Under the pieces are notes generated by a model. The model saw only the letters and a list, made by a program, of their open reading frames with translations, was not told where the DNA came from and ran no database searches. This document shows, in pieces, positions 44,707 through 55,222 of a stretch of 64,000 nucleotides of DNA; the stretch's first letter is position 1; each line of letters opens with the position of its first letter. A program made the translations under genes and the position numbers. The stretch comes from Arachis hypogaea. Taxonomy: Eukaryota; Streptophyta; Magnoliopsida; Fabales; Fabaceae. The stretch is taken from the NCBI RefSeq assembly GCF_003086295.3, contig NC_092053.1:83699671-83763670 (forward strand), in the 5' to 3' direction.

Positions 44707-45983
44707 CTACTGTCTCATCTCCCTTTAAACGCTTTTTCTTTGACAACAGCTCCTTTATGAACTTGACATAGATAGGCATTTGCTCCAAAACCTCAGCAAA
44801 AGGAATATTTATTTCCAGCTTTCTGAAGACTTCCAAGAACTTTGAAAATTGTTTGTCCTTGGTCTCCTTTTGAAGTCTCTGAGGATATGGCATTTTAGGC
44901 TTGTACTCAGGAGCCTTTGGCAAAGTAGGATAAGTGTCAAGAGAGTCTGGGAATGGGTTGTCCGCACGCTTTGGAGGGGCGTGTTCTACTTCTTCCTTCT
45001 TCTCCTTTGGAGCTTCTTTTTCAACCAGCTCTTCATTGGCATTAGTCTCAGAGCCAGCTACTTTACCACTTCTCAATTGAATACCCTTTCAATCTTCTCT
45101 TGGGTTCACCACTGTATCACCTTGACATGTACTTGTAGACCTCTCAAGTATTTGCTTGCTCAGTTGGCCCACTAGCGCCTCTAAGTTTCTAATAGAGGCT
45201 CTGGTTTCCTGTATAACTTGTGCTTCCGTACTTGCCACTTGATCACTTATTACAGTGATAGCCTTGCATTCCTCTCTTGGATTTAGAATTGTGTTACCAG
45301 GAAGGTTATTAGTGGTCCTCTGATCAATTTCATTAACCTTTGTGGCTAATTGACCCATTTGAATCTCCAGGTTTTTGATGGATGCTCTGATTTCCAGTCT
45401 AAAACCTGTCAATATTTTTTCCAAATCATTGTTTTGCTAGAAACCACCCTGATAACTATTGTTGAAGTTCTGAGGTCTCTGAGGTTGGTCCCTCCACCCA
45501 AAGTTTGGGTGATTCCTCCATCCCTGGTTGTATGTCTTAGAATATGGATCATTGTTGGGATTTCTAGGACCACTCCCCATGTAATTCACCTGTTCAGAAG
45601 AAGGTTGAGCATAATCATAATTATCATTTTGCATAAAGTTACCTGCCATGCCATAGGAGGTATCTTGGGGTAAATTTTGAGTGTTGATAGCTGAGACTTG
45701 CATGCCACCCATCTGTTGAGTAAGTAGATTTATTTGCTGAGACATAAGCTTGTTCTGAGCAAGAAGAGCATTAACAGCTTCTACTTCCAACACACCTCTC
45801 TTCTGAGCGGCCTCAGAGTTCACAGGATTTCTGTTAGATGTGTATAAATATTGGTTGCTTGCAACCAATTCAATCAGCTCAATAGTCTCCTCTGGTGTCT
45901 TCTTCTTGTGCAATGAACCGCCTGCAGAATTGTCTATGCTCATCTTTGACATCTCTCCTAAGCCTTCATAAAAGATAGGCTTA
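44699..45983 (-). pseudogene. TE6 gag, C-terminal half, three stops
   Basis: Begins at the deletion junction within IFYEGLGEMSKMSIDNSAGG, so the gag core upstream is gone. It continues through ETIELIELVASNQYLY, a Gln/Asn-rich stretch with NNDPYSKTYNQGWRNHPNFG, a stop near 45436, two similar units (EIRASIKNLEIQMGQLA... LNPREE and ETRASIRNLEALVGQLS... VNPRED), a stop near 45088, GIQLRSGK, then the conserved KMPYPQRLQKETKDKQFSKF and FIKELLSKKK, and a stop near 44700. The two units look like an internal tandem duplication. No zinc knuckle. Confidence 0.8.
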
Positions 45984-47253
45984 GTTAGACAAACAAAAAT
46001 TGGTGTTGAGATGCAGTATAAAAGAGATTAAACAATATAAAAAATATTGAAGAAGGGCAAGTAATTAAGTTGGGAATAATATATAGAGAAGGCAGTTAAG
46101 GCTTCAGAGTTATCTATTTTCTGGATTGACTTTTCTTATTAACTATTTTAATTATGCAAGATTTAATTCATGCCAAACTATTTATGACTAGACCCTAATT
46201 CCTTAGACCTTCCTAGTCTCCTCTAAAATTCATCAACTGCCAATTTCTTGGTCAATTAATTCTAATTAGAGGGAGATGATCGAATCCTAGTTTATATGCC
46301 ACAAGAATCCTAATTATTCAAAGATAAAGGATTATATGTCACGTATCCTGTTAAATACAAACAATTAGAAATTCAGGATAATATATTTTCAAGCTATTGT
46401 TGAAGTAAAGAGCTTTTCCAAGTTTTACAAGAACTCAAATAGAACATGGGTCATACTTCCGTTCCACCAAAATTCGTAAAATAATGAACGAAAACAATTA
46501 TTGAAATATAAATCAAAACATGAATTAAAATAGAAAAATAATATTATCAATCCATACAATAGACAGAGCTCCTAACCTTAACAGTGGAGGTTTAGTTGCT
46601 CATGGAAAAGAGAAAATAAGGATTCAAGTAAAAAATGTACCCCCTTCCAATATGATGGCATCAGATCCCATTTTATAACTAATCCTAATAAATTTAAAAT
46701 CTAATATTTAAAATTAAAAATTAAATTAATATCTTTTCCTAGAATAAGATTTGAATTTAAAATTCGAATTAAGTAACAAGTCTTCAGCTGATGGGTGGGA
46801 CCACTTGATTTGTCCATTCTGCATCTATTAATCTGTGATTTTTGGGCTAAGAACTGGGTCAAAACAGCCCAGACATCGCCCCCAGCATTTTTCTACTTTT
46901 TCTGCATGTCGCGCATGTTACGCGTCCGCGTCGTTCACGCGTTTGCGTCATTTGTGCAGATTCCAGTCCACGCGATCGCGTCAGGCACGCGATCGCGTCA
47001 TTGCGATTTCCTCCATTCTGCGCGGTTGCATGAGCCATGCGTCCGCGTCGGTATTCGCTGGTCATCTCCATGGCTTCTTCTCTTTCTCTGCAGAAACTCC
47101 ATCAAATTCCGCTAAATGCTACCTAAAATAAACAGTATTGTACAAAACTCAAAATAGCATCCATAGTGGCTAAAGTATAATTAATTCTTAACTAAATTCA
47201 ACAATTTAGATGCAAATTCACTAGGAAAAGATAGACAAGATGCTCACGCATCA
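45974..47253 (-). repeat. TE6 5' LTR, truncated
   Basis: Matches 40600-41881; the first 120 or so bases (U5 side) are missing together with the PBS and gag start. The join has GAT in common. TATA-like sequence at 46668-46677, words at 46915-47055. Confidence 0.9.
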
Positions 47254-47258
47254 CGCGC

Positions 47259-47459
47259 CTTAAGCAGAACGCATATGACGCGGTCGCATGACTGACGCGA
47301 CCGCGTGGCAAGGAAAGGCTCCAAATGACGCGACCGCGTGACCCACGCGGACGCGTGACAGGGGCCACGTATAAGAATTTACAGAATGCGTCCCCAGCGA
47401 ATTCTGAAGCCCTTTTTGGCCCAAATCCAAGTACAGACAGCATAGACCAGAGGTTATAA
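47259..47459 (+). repeat. TE5 3' LTR, second part, 3'-truncated
   Basis: Continues 40477 after the CGCGC duplication. Words at 47276-47360. From 47331 it aligns with 32611 onward and stops at TTATAA; then TE3 leader sequence begins. Confidence 0.88.
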
Positions 47460-47564
47460 TAGAAGACTCTAAACCAAAAAATAAAAATTTTTCCTAATCT
47501 AAGCAACAAAATAAACCGTCAGTTGTCCAAACTCGAACAATCCACGGCAATGGCGCCAAAAACT
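47460..47564 (-). other. TE3 5' leader remnant with mutated PBS
   Basis: Resembles TE4 27842-27939. The PBS at 47540-47558 reads ATCCACGGCAATGGCGCCA on the plus strand, two mismatches to tRNA-Asp. Confidence 0.82.
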
Positions 47565-49080
47565 TGGTGCACGAAATGTGAATCACACTTTTCACAACTC
47601 GTACCACTAACCAGCAAGTGCACTGGGTCATCCAAGTAATAGGACGGAGATTGCTGGCTTGAAGCAATCTATGGTTATCTTGTAAATCTTAGTCAGGAGA
47701 TTAATTATGATTATCAGTTTGAATTGTGAAAAATAAAAGAGCATGAAAAAAATACTTGTTATGCAGTAATTGAGAATATGTTGGAGTTTTGGAGATGCTT
47801 TGTCTTCTGAATCTCTGCTTTCCCCTATCTTCTTCTTCACGCACACAAGGTTCCTTCTATGGCAAGCTGTGTGTTGGTGGATCACCGTTGTCAATGGCTA
47901 CCATCCGTCCTCTCAGTGAAAATGGTCCAGGTGCACTGTCACCGCATGGCTAATCATTTGTCGGTTCTCACTCATGCTGGAATAGGATCCATTGATCCTT
48001 TTGCGTCTGTCACTACGCCCAACCTTTGCGAGTTTGAAGCTCGTCACAGTCATTCAATTCCTGAATCCTACTCAGAATACTACAGACAAGGTTTAGATTT
48101 TCCGGATTCTCAAGAATGCTGCCAATGGATTCTAGCTTATACCACGAAGATTCTGATTAAGGAACCCAATAGATACTCATTCAATCGAAGGTAGAACGGG
48201 AGTGGTTGACAGGCACGCGTTCATAGATTGAGAATGGTGATGAGTGTCACGGATCATCACATTCATCATATTGAAGTGCGAATGAACATCTTAGATAGAA
48301 ACAAGCGTGTTTGAATAGAAAACAGAAATAATTGCATTAATTCATCGAGACCCAGCAGAGCTCCTCACCTCCAACAATGGAGTTTAGAGACTCATGCCGT
48401 CAAAGAGTACAAAGTTCAGATCTAAAAATGTCATGAGGTACAAAATAAATCTCTAAAAGTTGTTTAAATACTAAACTAGTAACCTAGGTTTACAGAAAAT
48501 GAATAAGGTATGATAGATAGTGCAGAAATCCACTTCTGGGGCCCACTTGGTATGTGATGGGGCTGAGACTTGATCTTTACACGTGCCTAGGCTATTTTTG
48601 GAGTTAAACGCCAGGTTGTAACCTATTTTGGGCGTTTAACTCCAACTTGTAACCTGTTTCTAGCGTTTAACGCCACAATGCAACATGGAACTGGCGTTGA
48701 ACGCCAGTTTAGGTCATTTATTTTTGAGCAAAGTATGGACTATTATATATTTCTGGAAAGTCCTAGATGTCTACTTTCCAACGCAATTGAGATCGTGCCA
48801 TTTGGACTCCTGTAGCTCCAGAAAATCCATTTTGAGTGCAGAGAGGTCAAAATCCAACAACATCTGCAGTCCTTTTTCAGCCTGAATCAGATTTTTGTTC
48901 AGCTCCCTCAATTTCAGCCAGAAAATACCTGAAATCACAGAAAAACACACAAACTCATATTAAAGTCTAGAAATATGAATTTTTCCTAGAAATTAATAAA
49001 AATATACTAAAAACTAACTAAAATATACTAAAAACTACATGAAATTACCCTCAAAAAGCGTATAAAATATCCGCTCATCA
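47565..49080 (-). repeat. TE3 5' LTR
   Basis: 1,516 bp, TGGTGCACG...CTCATCA. A small deletion after 47641 (about 25 bp) removes the CCTTAC/GTAAGG hairpin of U5. Words at 48605-48715. Confidence 0.92.
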
Positions 49081-49085
49081 GCCAC

Positions 49086-49970
49086 TTATCTTCTATGCCA
49101 TGTATCATGCACACCCCACTTGTTTTTGCAATCACAATGTCTCTCTTTCCTGTGCCTTCATTGTTATTTTTCATTTTGCTTGCTTAAACACAGGTACTAC
49201 TAACATTTTATTGTGTAAGACACTCATGGTCCATTCTAGACCCCATCACTATTGTTCTAATTGTTGCTTGAGGATGAGCAAGCATTCTGAGTCTCGTATG
49301 GGAGAGTGGAAGAATAGAAGGAAAAGGATAATAATAGAGAAGGTGAATTACAAGGTGGTAAAATTCCTTTTTCTCTCAGTTGTTTCCAGCACTTTAAATT
49401 GCATGATTGTCTTTATCTTCTCTGTATGCATGTGTGTTATGAATAACCATAGTTTGATTACTGATCTTTTAACATCTTGTTGTGACATTATAACTACCAA
49501 CTTGAATTATGTGAGTTCAAAAGCAGTAAAGTATCATGATCATAAACAAACAAGGAATTAAAGAAGAACTTAGCATATGCATACAAGTATTGGAAGGCTA
49601 GAATGATTAACTGTTGATCAATTGCTTTAGATTTTATTTAATTGAAGTTTTCATCTAAAACATTTTATGAAATTTTTGAAATCACGAAAACCTTGAAGAA
49701 GCAAGTGCAAATTAAGGCAAGAAAAGCAAAAGGGAAAGAATAAGAAAGCTGAAGGCTTTGAGTACCAATGACAATTCAATTGTTAAGTACTTGTGGTGTT
49801 TATGTATTAGGAAAAAAGCTTGAAAACAAAAATGCTTAGAGTCAAAGTTCGGCTCAAGTGCAAATGCACTCCCTCAAAGCTCAAGGCTTTGAGTATCAAT
49901 GATTAGAGAGTAAAGAAAAGAAACAAATGAGCATAAAGAAGTCCTCTAATTAAATGCTTGTGATGTTTAT
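49086..49970 (+). other. TE2 second 3' untranslated region, continued
   Basis: Aligns with 10011-10905 of the first TE2 internal region. TTGCTTGAGGATGAGCAA at 49264-49281. Shared blocks near 49765-49810 and 49878-49910. It ends at TE7. No coding region. Confidence 0.82.
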
Positions 49971-51451
49971 TGATGAGCGAATATTTTATACGCTTTTTGG
50001 GGTTAATTTCATGTAGTTTTTAGTATATTTTCATTAGTTTTTAGGCAAAATTCATATTTCTGGACTTTACTATCAGTTTGTGTGTTTTTCTATAATTTCA
50101 GGTATTTTCTGGTTGAAATTGAGGGAGCTGAGCAAAAATCTGATTCAGGCTGAAAAAAGGACTGCTGTTGCTGTTGGATTCTGACCTCCCTGCACTCGGA
50201 ATAGATTTTCTGGAGCTACAGAAGTCCAATTGGCGCGCTCTCAATTGCGTTAGAAATTAGACATCCAGGGCTTTCCATAAATATATAATAGTCCATACTT
50301 TGCACAAGGATAGATGACGTAAACTGGCGTTCAACGCCAGTTCCATGTTGCAGTCTGGCGTCAAACGCCAGAAATAGGTTACAAATGGGATTTGAACGCC
50401 AGAAACATGTTACAACCTGGCGTTTAACTCCAGAAACAGCCTAGGCACGTGAGATGCTTAAGTCTCAGCCCCACCACACACCAAGTGGGGGCCCCAGAAG
50501 TGGATTTCTGCACCACACACCTAGGTTACTAGTTTAGTATTTAAACAACTTTTAGAGGTCTATTTCACACCTCATGACATTTTAGATCTGAACTTTGTAC
50601 TCTTTGACGGCATGAGTCTCTAAACTCCATTGTTGGGGGTGAGGAGCTCTGCTGTGTCTCAATGAATTAATGCAAATATTTCTGTTTTCCATTCAAACAT
50701 GCTTGTTTCTATCTAAGATGTTCATTCACACTTCAGTATGATGAATGTGATGATCCGTGACACTCATCACCATTCTCAATCTATGAACGCGTGCCTGACA
50801 ACCACTCCCGTTCTACCTTCGATTGAATGAATATCTCTTGGATTCCTTAATCAGAATCTTCTTGGTATAAGCTAGAATCCATTGGCAGCATTCTTGAGAA
50901 TCCAGAAAGTCTAAACATTGTCTGTGGTATTCTGAGTAGGATTTAGGGATTGAATGAATGTGACGAGCTTCAAACTCACAAAGGTTGGGCGTAGTGACGG
51001 ACGCAAAAGGACCAACGAATCCTATTCCAGCATGAGTGAGAACTGACAGATGATTAGCTGGGCGGTGACAACGCACCTGGACCATTTTCACTGAGAGGAC
51101 GGATGGTAGCCATTGACAACGGTGATCCACCAACATACAGCTTGCCATAGGAGGACCTTGCGTGCGTGAAGAAGAAGACAGGGGAAAGCAGAGATTCAGA
51201 AGACAAAGCATCTCCAAAACTCCAACATATTCTCCATTACTGTAGAACAAGTATTTATTTCATGATCTTTTATTTTTTGCAATTCAAACTGATAAATATA
51301 ATTGATATCCTGACTAAGAATTACAAAATAACCATAGATTGCTTCAAGCCAACAATCTCCGTGGTATTCGACCCTTACTCATGTAAGGTATTACTTGCGA
51401 AATTGTGAGAAATAGTAATTTTGACATTGACATACACAATTTCGTGCACCA
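49971..51451 (+). repeat. TE7 5' LTR
   Basis: 1,481 bp, TGATGAGCG...GTGCACCA. GGCGTTCAACGCC words 50320-50440, GACATCCAGGGCTTTCC module near 50258-50277 followed by TATATAATAG (50281-50290), hairpin CCTTAC-TCAT-GTAAGG at 51380-51400. Confidence 0.92.
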
Positions 51452-51457
51452 AGTTTT

Positions 51458-51476
51458 TGGTGCCGTTGCCGGGGAT
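51458..51476 (+). promoter_or_regulatory. TE7 primer-binding site, tRNA-Asp
   Basis: TGGTGCCGTTGCCGGGGAT, one mismatch to the tRNA-Asp complement. Confidence 0.9.
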
Positions 51477-52578
51477 TGTTCGAGTTTGGACAACTAACGG
51501 TTTATTTTGTTTCTTAGATTAGGAAAAATTTTTCTTTTTGGTTGAAATTTTCTTTTTAATCCTTATTTTCTCTTTTTAAAATTTTCGAAAAATTTTTATA
51601 AACTAATAATTGAGTTTTTCTATTTGAGTTTAGTTTCATATTTTATGTTTGGTGTCAATTGCATGTTTTTATTTTCTTTTAAATTTTTGAAATTGTGTTC
51701 ATTATTCTTTCTTAATCTTCAAGTTGTTCTTGTTTATTTTTCTTGTTCGATCTTTAGTTTTTCTTGTTTTGTGATTTTTCTTGTTTTTCTTGTGCATTTT
51801 CGAATTATTAGTATCTAAAAAAAAATTTATTTATTAAATACCTTGTTAGAACACTTTAAATTTATAGCTCAATTGGCTAGAGCGTGATGCTTAAGTTCTT
51901 AGTAATTGGCTATCTTATTTTTTAAAAACTTTTTCAAAATTAATTTTTCTTTGAATAAATCTTGTGCCAAACTTTAAGTTTGGTGTTTTCTTGTTGATTT
52001 TTCTTTAGTTTTCGAAAATTTTGTTTTGGTTTTCTAAAAATTTTAAGTTTGGTGTTCTATCTTCATGTTCTTGTTGTTCTTGTGAGTCTTCAAAGTGTTC
52101 TTGAGTCTTCCTTGTGTTTTGATATTAAAATTTTTAAGTTTGGTGTTCCTTGGTGTTTCCCTCCAAAATTTTTGAAAATAAGGAGCATTAGATCTAAAAA
52201 TTTTAAGTTTTGTGTCTTTTTATTGTTTTTCTCTTTCCTCATTGAATTCAAAAATATCTTTTTCCTTTATTTTAATTGATTTTTCGAATTTTCCTTTTAA
52301 AAATTCAGATTTTATTTTAAAATTTTTTATTTTATCTTAGTTTTAAAATTTCAAAATTCAAATCTTTATCAAAAATCATATCCAAAATTTTTCAAATCTT
52401 CTTAATTAAGTAATTATTTTAGTCTTAAATTTTTTTGTTCTTAATTTTCGAATAATATATTTAATTTCAAACTATTTTATTCTCTTTTCTTTTATTATTT
52501 ATTCGTTCCCCTTTTACAAAAGAAAAAAAATAAAAATATATTCTATTTGCTATTCATATCAATTCCCTTTTCTCCATC
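51477..52578 (+). other. TE7 5' leader
   Basis: T-rich. TTAAGTTTGGTGTT near 51975, 52040 and 52135, with variants near 51645 and 52200. A tRNA box-A-like stretch TAGCTCAATTGGCTAGAGCG lies at 51865-51884 with no box B after it. No coding region. Confidence 0.7.
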
Positions 52579-54113
52579 ATGGATCTAAGTGGAATTAAAC
52601 ACTCCAGAAGGACTCTGGGGTCATATGCCAACCCCACTACTGCTTCATATGGGAGTAGTATCTGTATACCCTCCATTGGAGTCAGTAGCTTTGAGTTGAA
52701 TCCTCAGCTCATTATCATGGTGCAGCAAAGTTGCCAGTATTCCGGTCTTCCTCAGGAAGAACCTATAGAGTTTCTGGCACAGTTTTTACAGATTGCTGAC
52801 ACAGTTCATGATAAGAAAGTAGATCAGGATGTCTACAGATTATTACTGTTTCCATTTACTGTAAATGACTAAGCTAAGAGGTGGTTAAATAACCAACCTA
52901 AGGCTAGCATAAGGACATGGAAACAGCTGTCAGAAAAATTCATGAATCAATACTTCCCTCCAAAACAGATGACACAGCTAAGGCTGGACATCCAAGGCTT
53001 TAAACAAGGAGATAATGAATCTCTTTATGATGCCTGGGAGAGATACAGAGAGATGCTAAGAAAATGCCCCTCTGAAATGTTTTCAGACTAGGTGCAGTTA
53101 GACATCTTCTATTATGGGTTTACAGAGAAAGCTCAAATTTCTCTAGATCACTCAGCTGGTGGATCTATACACATGAGAAAGACAATTGAAGAGGCTCAAG
53201 AGCTTATTGATACAGTTGCCAGTAATCAGCATCTGTACCTAAATAGTGAATCTTCCATGAAAGAAGAGGCTAAAACAGTAACTGCTGAACTCAGTCCTGC
53301 AGAACAAATTACTGAATTCAATCAGCAATTAGACTTTCTAACAAAACAGCTAGCCGAATTCAAGGAGATACTACAAGACACAAGAATGGCTAATATAAAT
53401 ATGGAGGTACAGTTGAAGCAAACAGAAAAACAGTTATCAAAACAAATAACAGAAGAGTGCTAAGCAGTTCAATTAAGAAGTGGGAAAATATTAAATACCT
53501 CAATTCAATGCAGCAGGAAGCCAAGAAAAGAACAAACTGCTACCCAAAATCCCTTTGAGGACAGTAAGAGCCCAGAGAGGAATAACTCTGGCGTTCAAAT
53601 GCCAGAAACAGGCAATGATTTGGCGTCAAACGCCCAATGGAAGCTCAGTTCTGGCGTTCAAATGCCAGGAACAAGTAAGGAGTTGGCGTCCAACGCCACT
53701 CCAGCTTCTAACCATGGCATTCAAATGCCAGTGAGGGATCAGACACACACAAGTGCTGATAACAACTCCTCTAAAAAGGCTTTTCCAACCACCTCTGTAG
53801 GAAATAAACCTGCTGCAACTAAGGTTGAGGAATATAAAGCCAAGATACCTTATCCTCAAAAACTCTGCCAAGAGGAGCAGGATAAGCAATTTGCTCGCTT
53901 TGCAGATTATCTCAGGACTCTTGAAATAAAGATTCCATTAGCAGAGGCACTTGAGCAAATACCTTCTTATGCCAAGTTCATGAAGGAGATCTTGAGTCAT
54001 AAGAAGGATTGGAGAGAAACTGAAAGGGTTCTCCTCACTAAAGAATGCAGTGCAGACATTCTGAAAAGCTTTCCAGAAAAGCTTAAAGATCCCGGGAGCT
54101 TTCTGATACCATG
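52579..54113 (+). pseudogene. TE7 gag and protease linker, three stops, cut by TE8
   Basis: Start ATG at 52579 (MDLSGIKHSRRTLGSYANPT). Same gag as TE4: LLLFPFTVND, WKQLSEKFMNQYFPPKQ, DNESLYDAWERYREML, AGGSIHMRKTIEEAQELID and a coiled coil with FNQQLDFLTKQLAEFKEI. In-frame stops at about 52870, 53090 and 53461. The region 53586-53730 translates palindromic words as SGVQMPETGNDLASNAQ-like repeats. The linker with KIPYPQKLCQEEQDKQFARF and FMKEILSHKKDW is open until TE8 enters at SFLIPC, just before the protease. Confidence 0.9.
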
Positions 54114-55222
54114 CTGATGAGTATTTTGGTGGAAAAATGAATTTCTCCCAAAACACACAAATCTAACCGGCAAGTGTACCGGGTCGCATCAAGTAATAAA
54201 AACTCACGGGAGTGAGGTCGATCCCACAGGGATTGAAGGATTGAGCAATTTTAGCTTAGTGGTTAATTTAGTCAAGCGAATCAAGATTTGGTTGAGTGTT
54301 TTGTGATTTGTAGAAATTAAATTGCATGGAATTAAAGGGAACAGGGAATTAAAGTGCTGAATCTTAAAGAACAAGAAATTAAATGGCAGAAACTTAGAAT
54401 GCAAGAAATGTAAATTGCGGAATCTTAAAGTGCAAGAAATGTAAATGACTTGAATTGTAAAGGGGATTGGGACTTGGATTTGCAGTAATTAAACAAGGAA
54501 AAGTAAATTTGCATCAAGCAGAGAAGTAGAATAAGGTTTGGGTTAGATCGGATCTTGAAGCAGAAAAGTAAATGAACATGAAAACAGTAAACAGAATGTA
54601 AATTGGAATTTCAGATCTCCGGGGTCCAGAGACTAGAGAACCAGGTCTAGATCTCACTACCTTCCTTGATCCAACGAAAACAATTGCAAGGGAAAAGTAA
54701 ATTGCAAAGAAAGTAGATGAAGAACAATTAACCCAAACTGAAATTCAATCAAGCAGTAAATAAACAGAGAGATCCAAGGATGAGATTGAAACAAAATTCC
54801 TTCAATTCTCCAACCCAAGATCCAAGACAATTGCAATTTAAATAGAAAGCAATAAAATGAAGAGGGAGAGAAGTGAATTCTCCTTCCCCAAGACAAAGAA
54901 ATTAAAGATCACTCAATATCCAAAGCTCTCCGAAAACTATTATGAAAATTCAAAAGAAAGCTCCCCGAAGAACTTGAATTCTATCCTATTTATACACTTT
55001 CTTCAAATGATCTTCAAGCCTTGAGTTGGGCCTTTGCTCTTGGTGGAATTGGGTTAAAAGAGGCCTTGGTTGATTGCTCTTGAAGTTTGGAGAAGAACCA
55101 AAGTGAACCAATTGAACCGGGTTGGAGTTTTGCAAGAGTTGGACCAAAAGTTGGAGCAAAAGTTAGGGTCTAACTTTTAGTCCAACTTTTCATATCAGCC
55201 AACAAAACTTGCTGATACTCAC
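54114..55222 (-). repeat. TE8 3' LTR, outer part (continues 61841-62630)
   Basis: Starts TGATGAGTATTTTGG, resembling the TE9 LTR. TATAAATAG on the element strand at 54986-54994. GAGCAAAAGTTAG..CTAACTTTT inverted repeat near 55155-55185. It ends in the TE9 target duplication CTCAC (55218-55222). Confidence 0.9.

Larger units (their letters stand above)
40478..47253 (-). mobile_element. TE6: non-autonomous element, protease fused to integrase tail
   Basis: 6,776 bp with target duplication CGCGC (40473-40477 and 47254-47258). Minus-strand order: truncated 5' LTR (47253-45974), C-terminal half of gag, protease joined to the integrase tail, spacer with ACGCGATCGCGT-type words, 3' untranslated region, 3' LTR. 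RT, RNase H and the integrase core are absent. PBS, leader and the gag N-terminus were removed by a later deletion. Confidence 0.92.
32611..47459 (+). mobile_element. TE5: non-autonomous LTR retrotransposon with ACGCGATCGCGT words, split by TE6
   Basis: Own sequence: 32611-40477 and 47259-47459. A 5' LTR lacking its first 460 or so bases, PBS, ORF1, spacer, ORF2, 3' untranslated region, purine-rich tract, then a 3' LTR that starts TGATAAACCC and is cut at TTATAA. There is no target duplication because both outer ends are trimmed. No protease, RT or integrase. A different family from TE1-TE4. Confidence 0.85.
15683..49080 (-). mobile_element. TE3: Athila-like gag-pol element, split by TE4 and TE5
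   Basis: A minus-strand element whose own sequence is 15683-17474, 29481-32610 and 47460-49080. Ends are TGGTGCACG...CTCATCA (TGATGAG...GTGCACCA on the element strand) with a perfect 5-bp target duplication. It retains a truncated 3' LTR, part of the post-pol ORF, integrase, RNase H and the end of RT, a mutated PBS and a 5' LTR. Gag, protease and most of RT are missing, lost around the TE5 junctions. Same family as TE4 and TE7. Confidence 0.9.
49971..54113 (+). mobile_element. TE7: gag-pol element of the TE3/TE4 family, interrupted by TE8
   Basis: LTR 49971-51451, PBS, leader, gag and the start of the protease linker, then TE8 at 54114. The rest is outside the window. Left flank TTTAT (49966-49970) is the presumed target duplication. 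Confidence 0.9.

Noticed and set aside
51862..51900. Functional tRNA gene
   Set aside because: No anticodon arm, T arm or box B.
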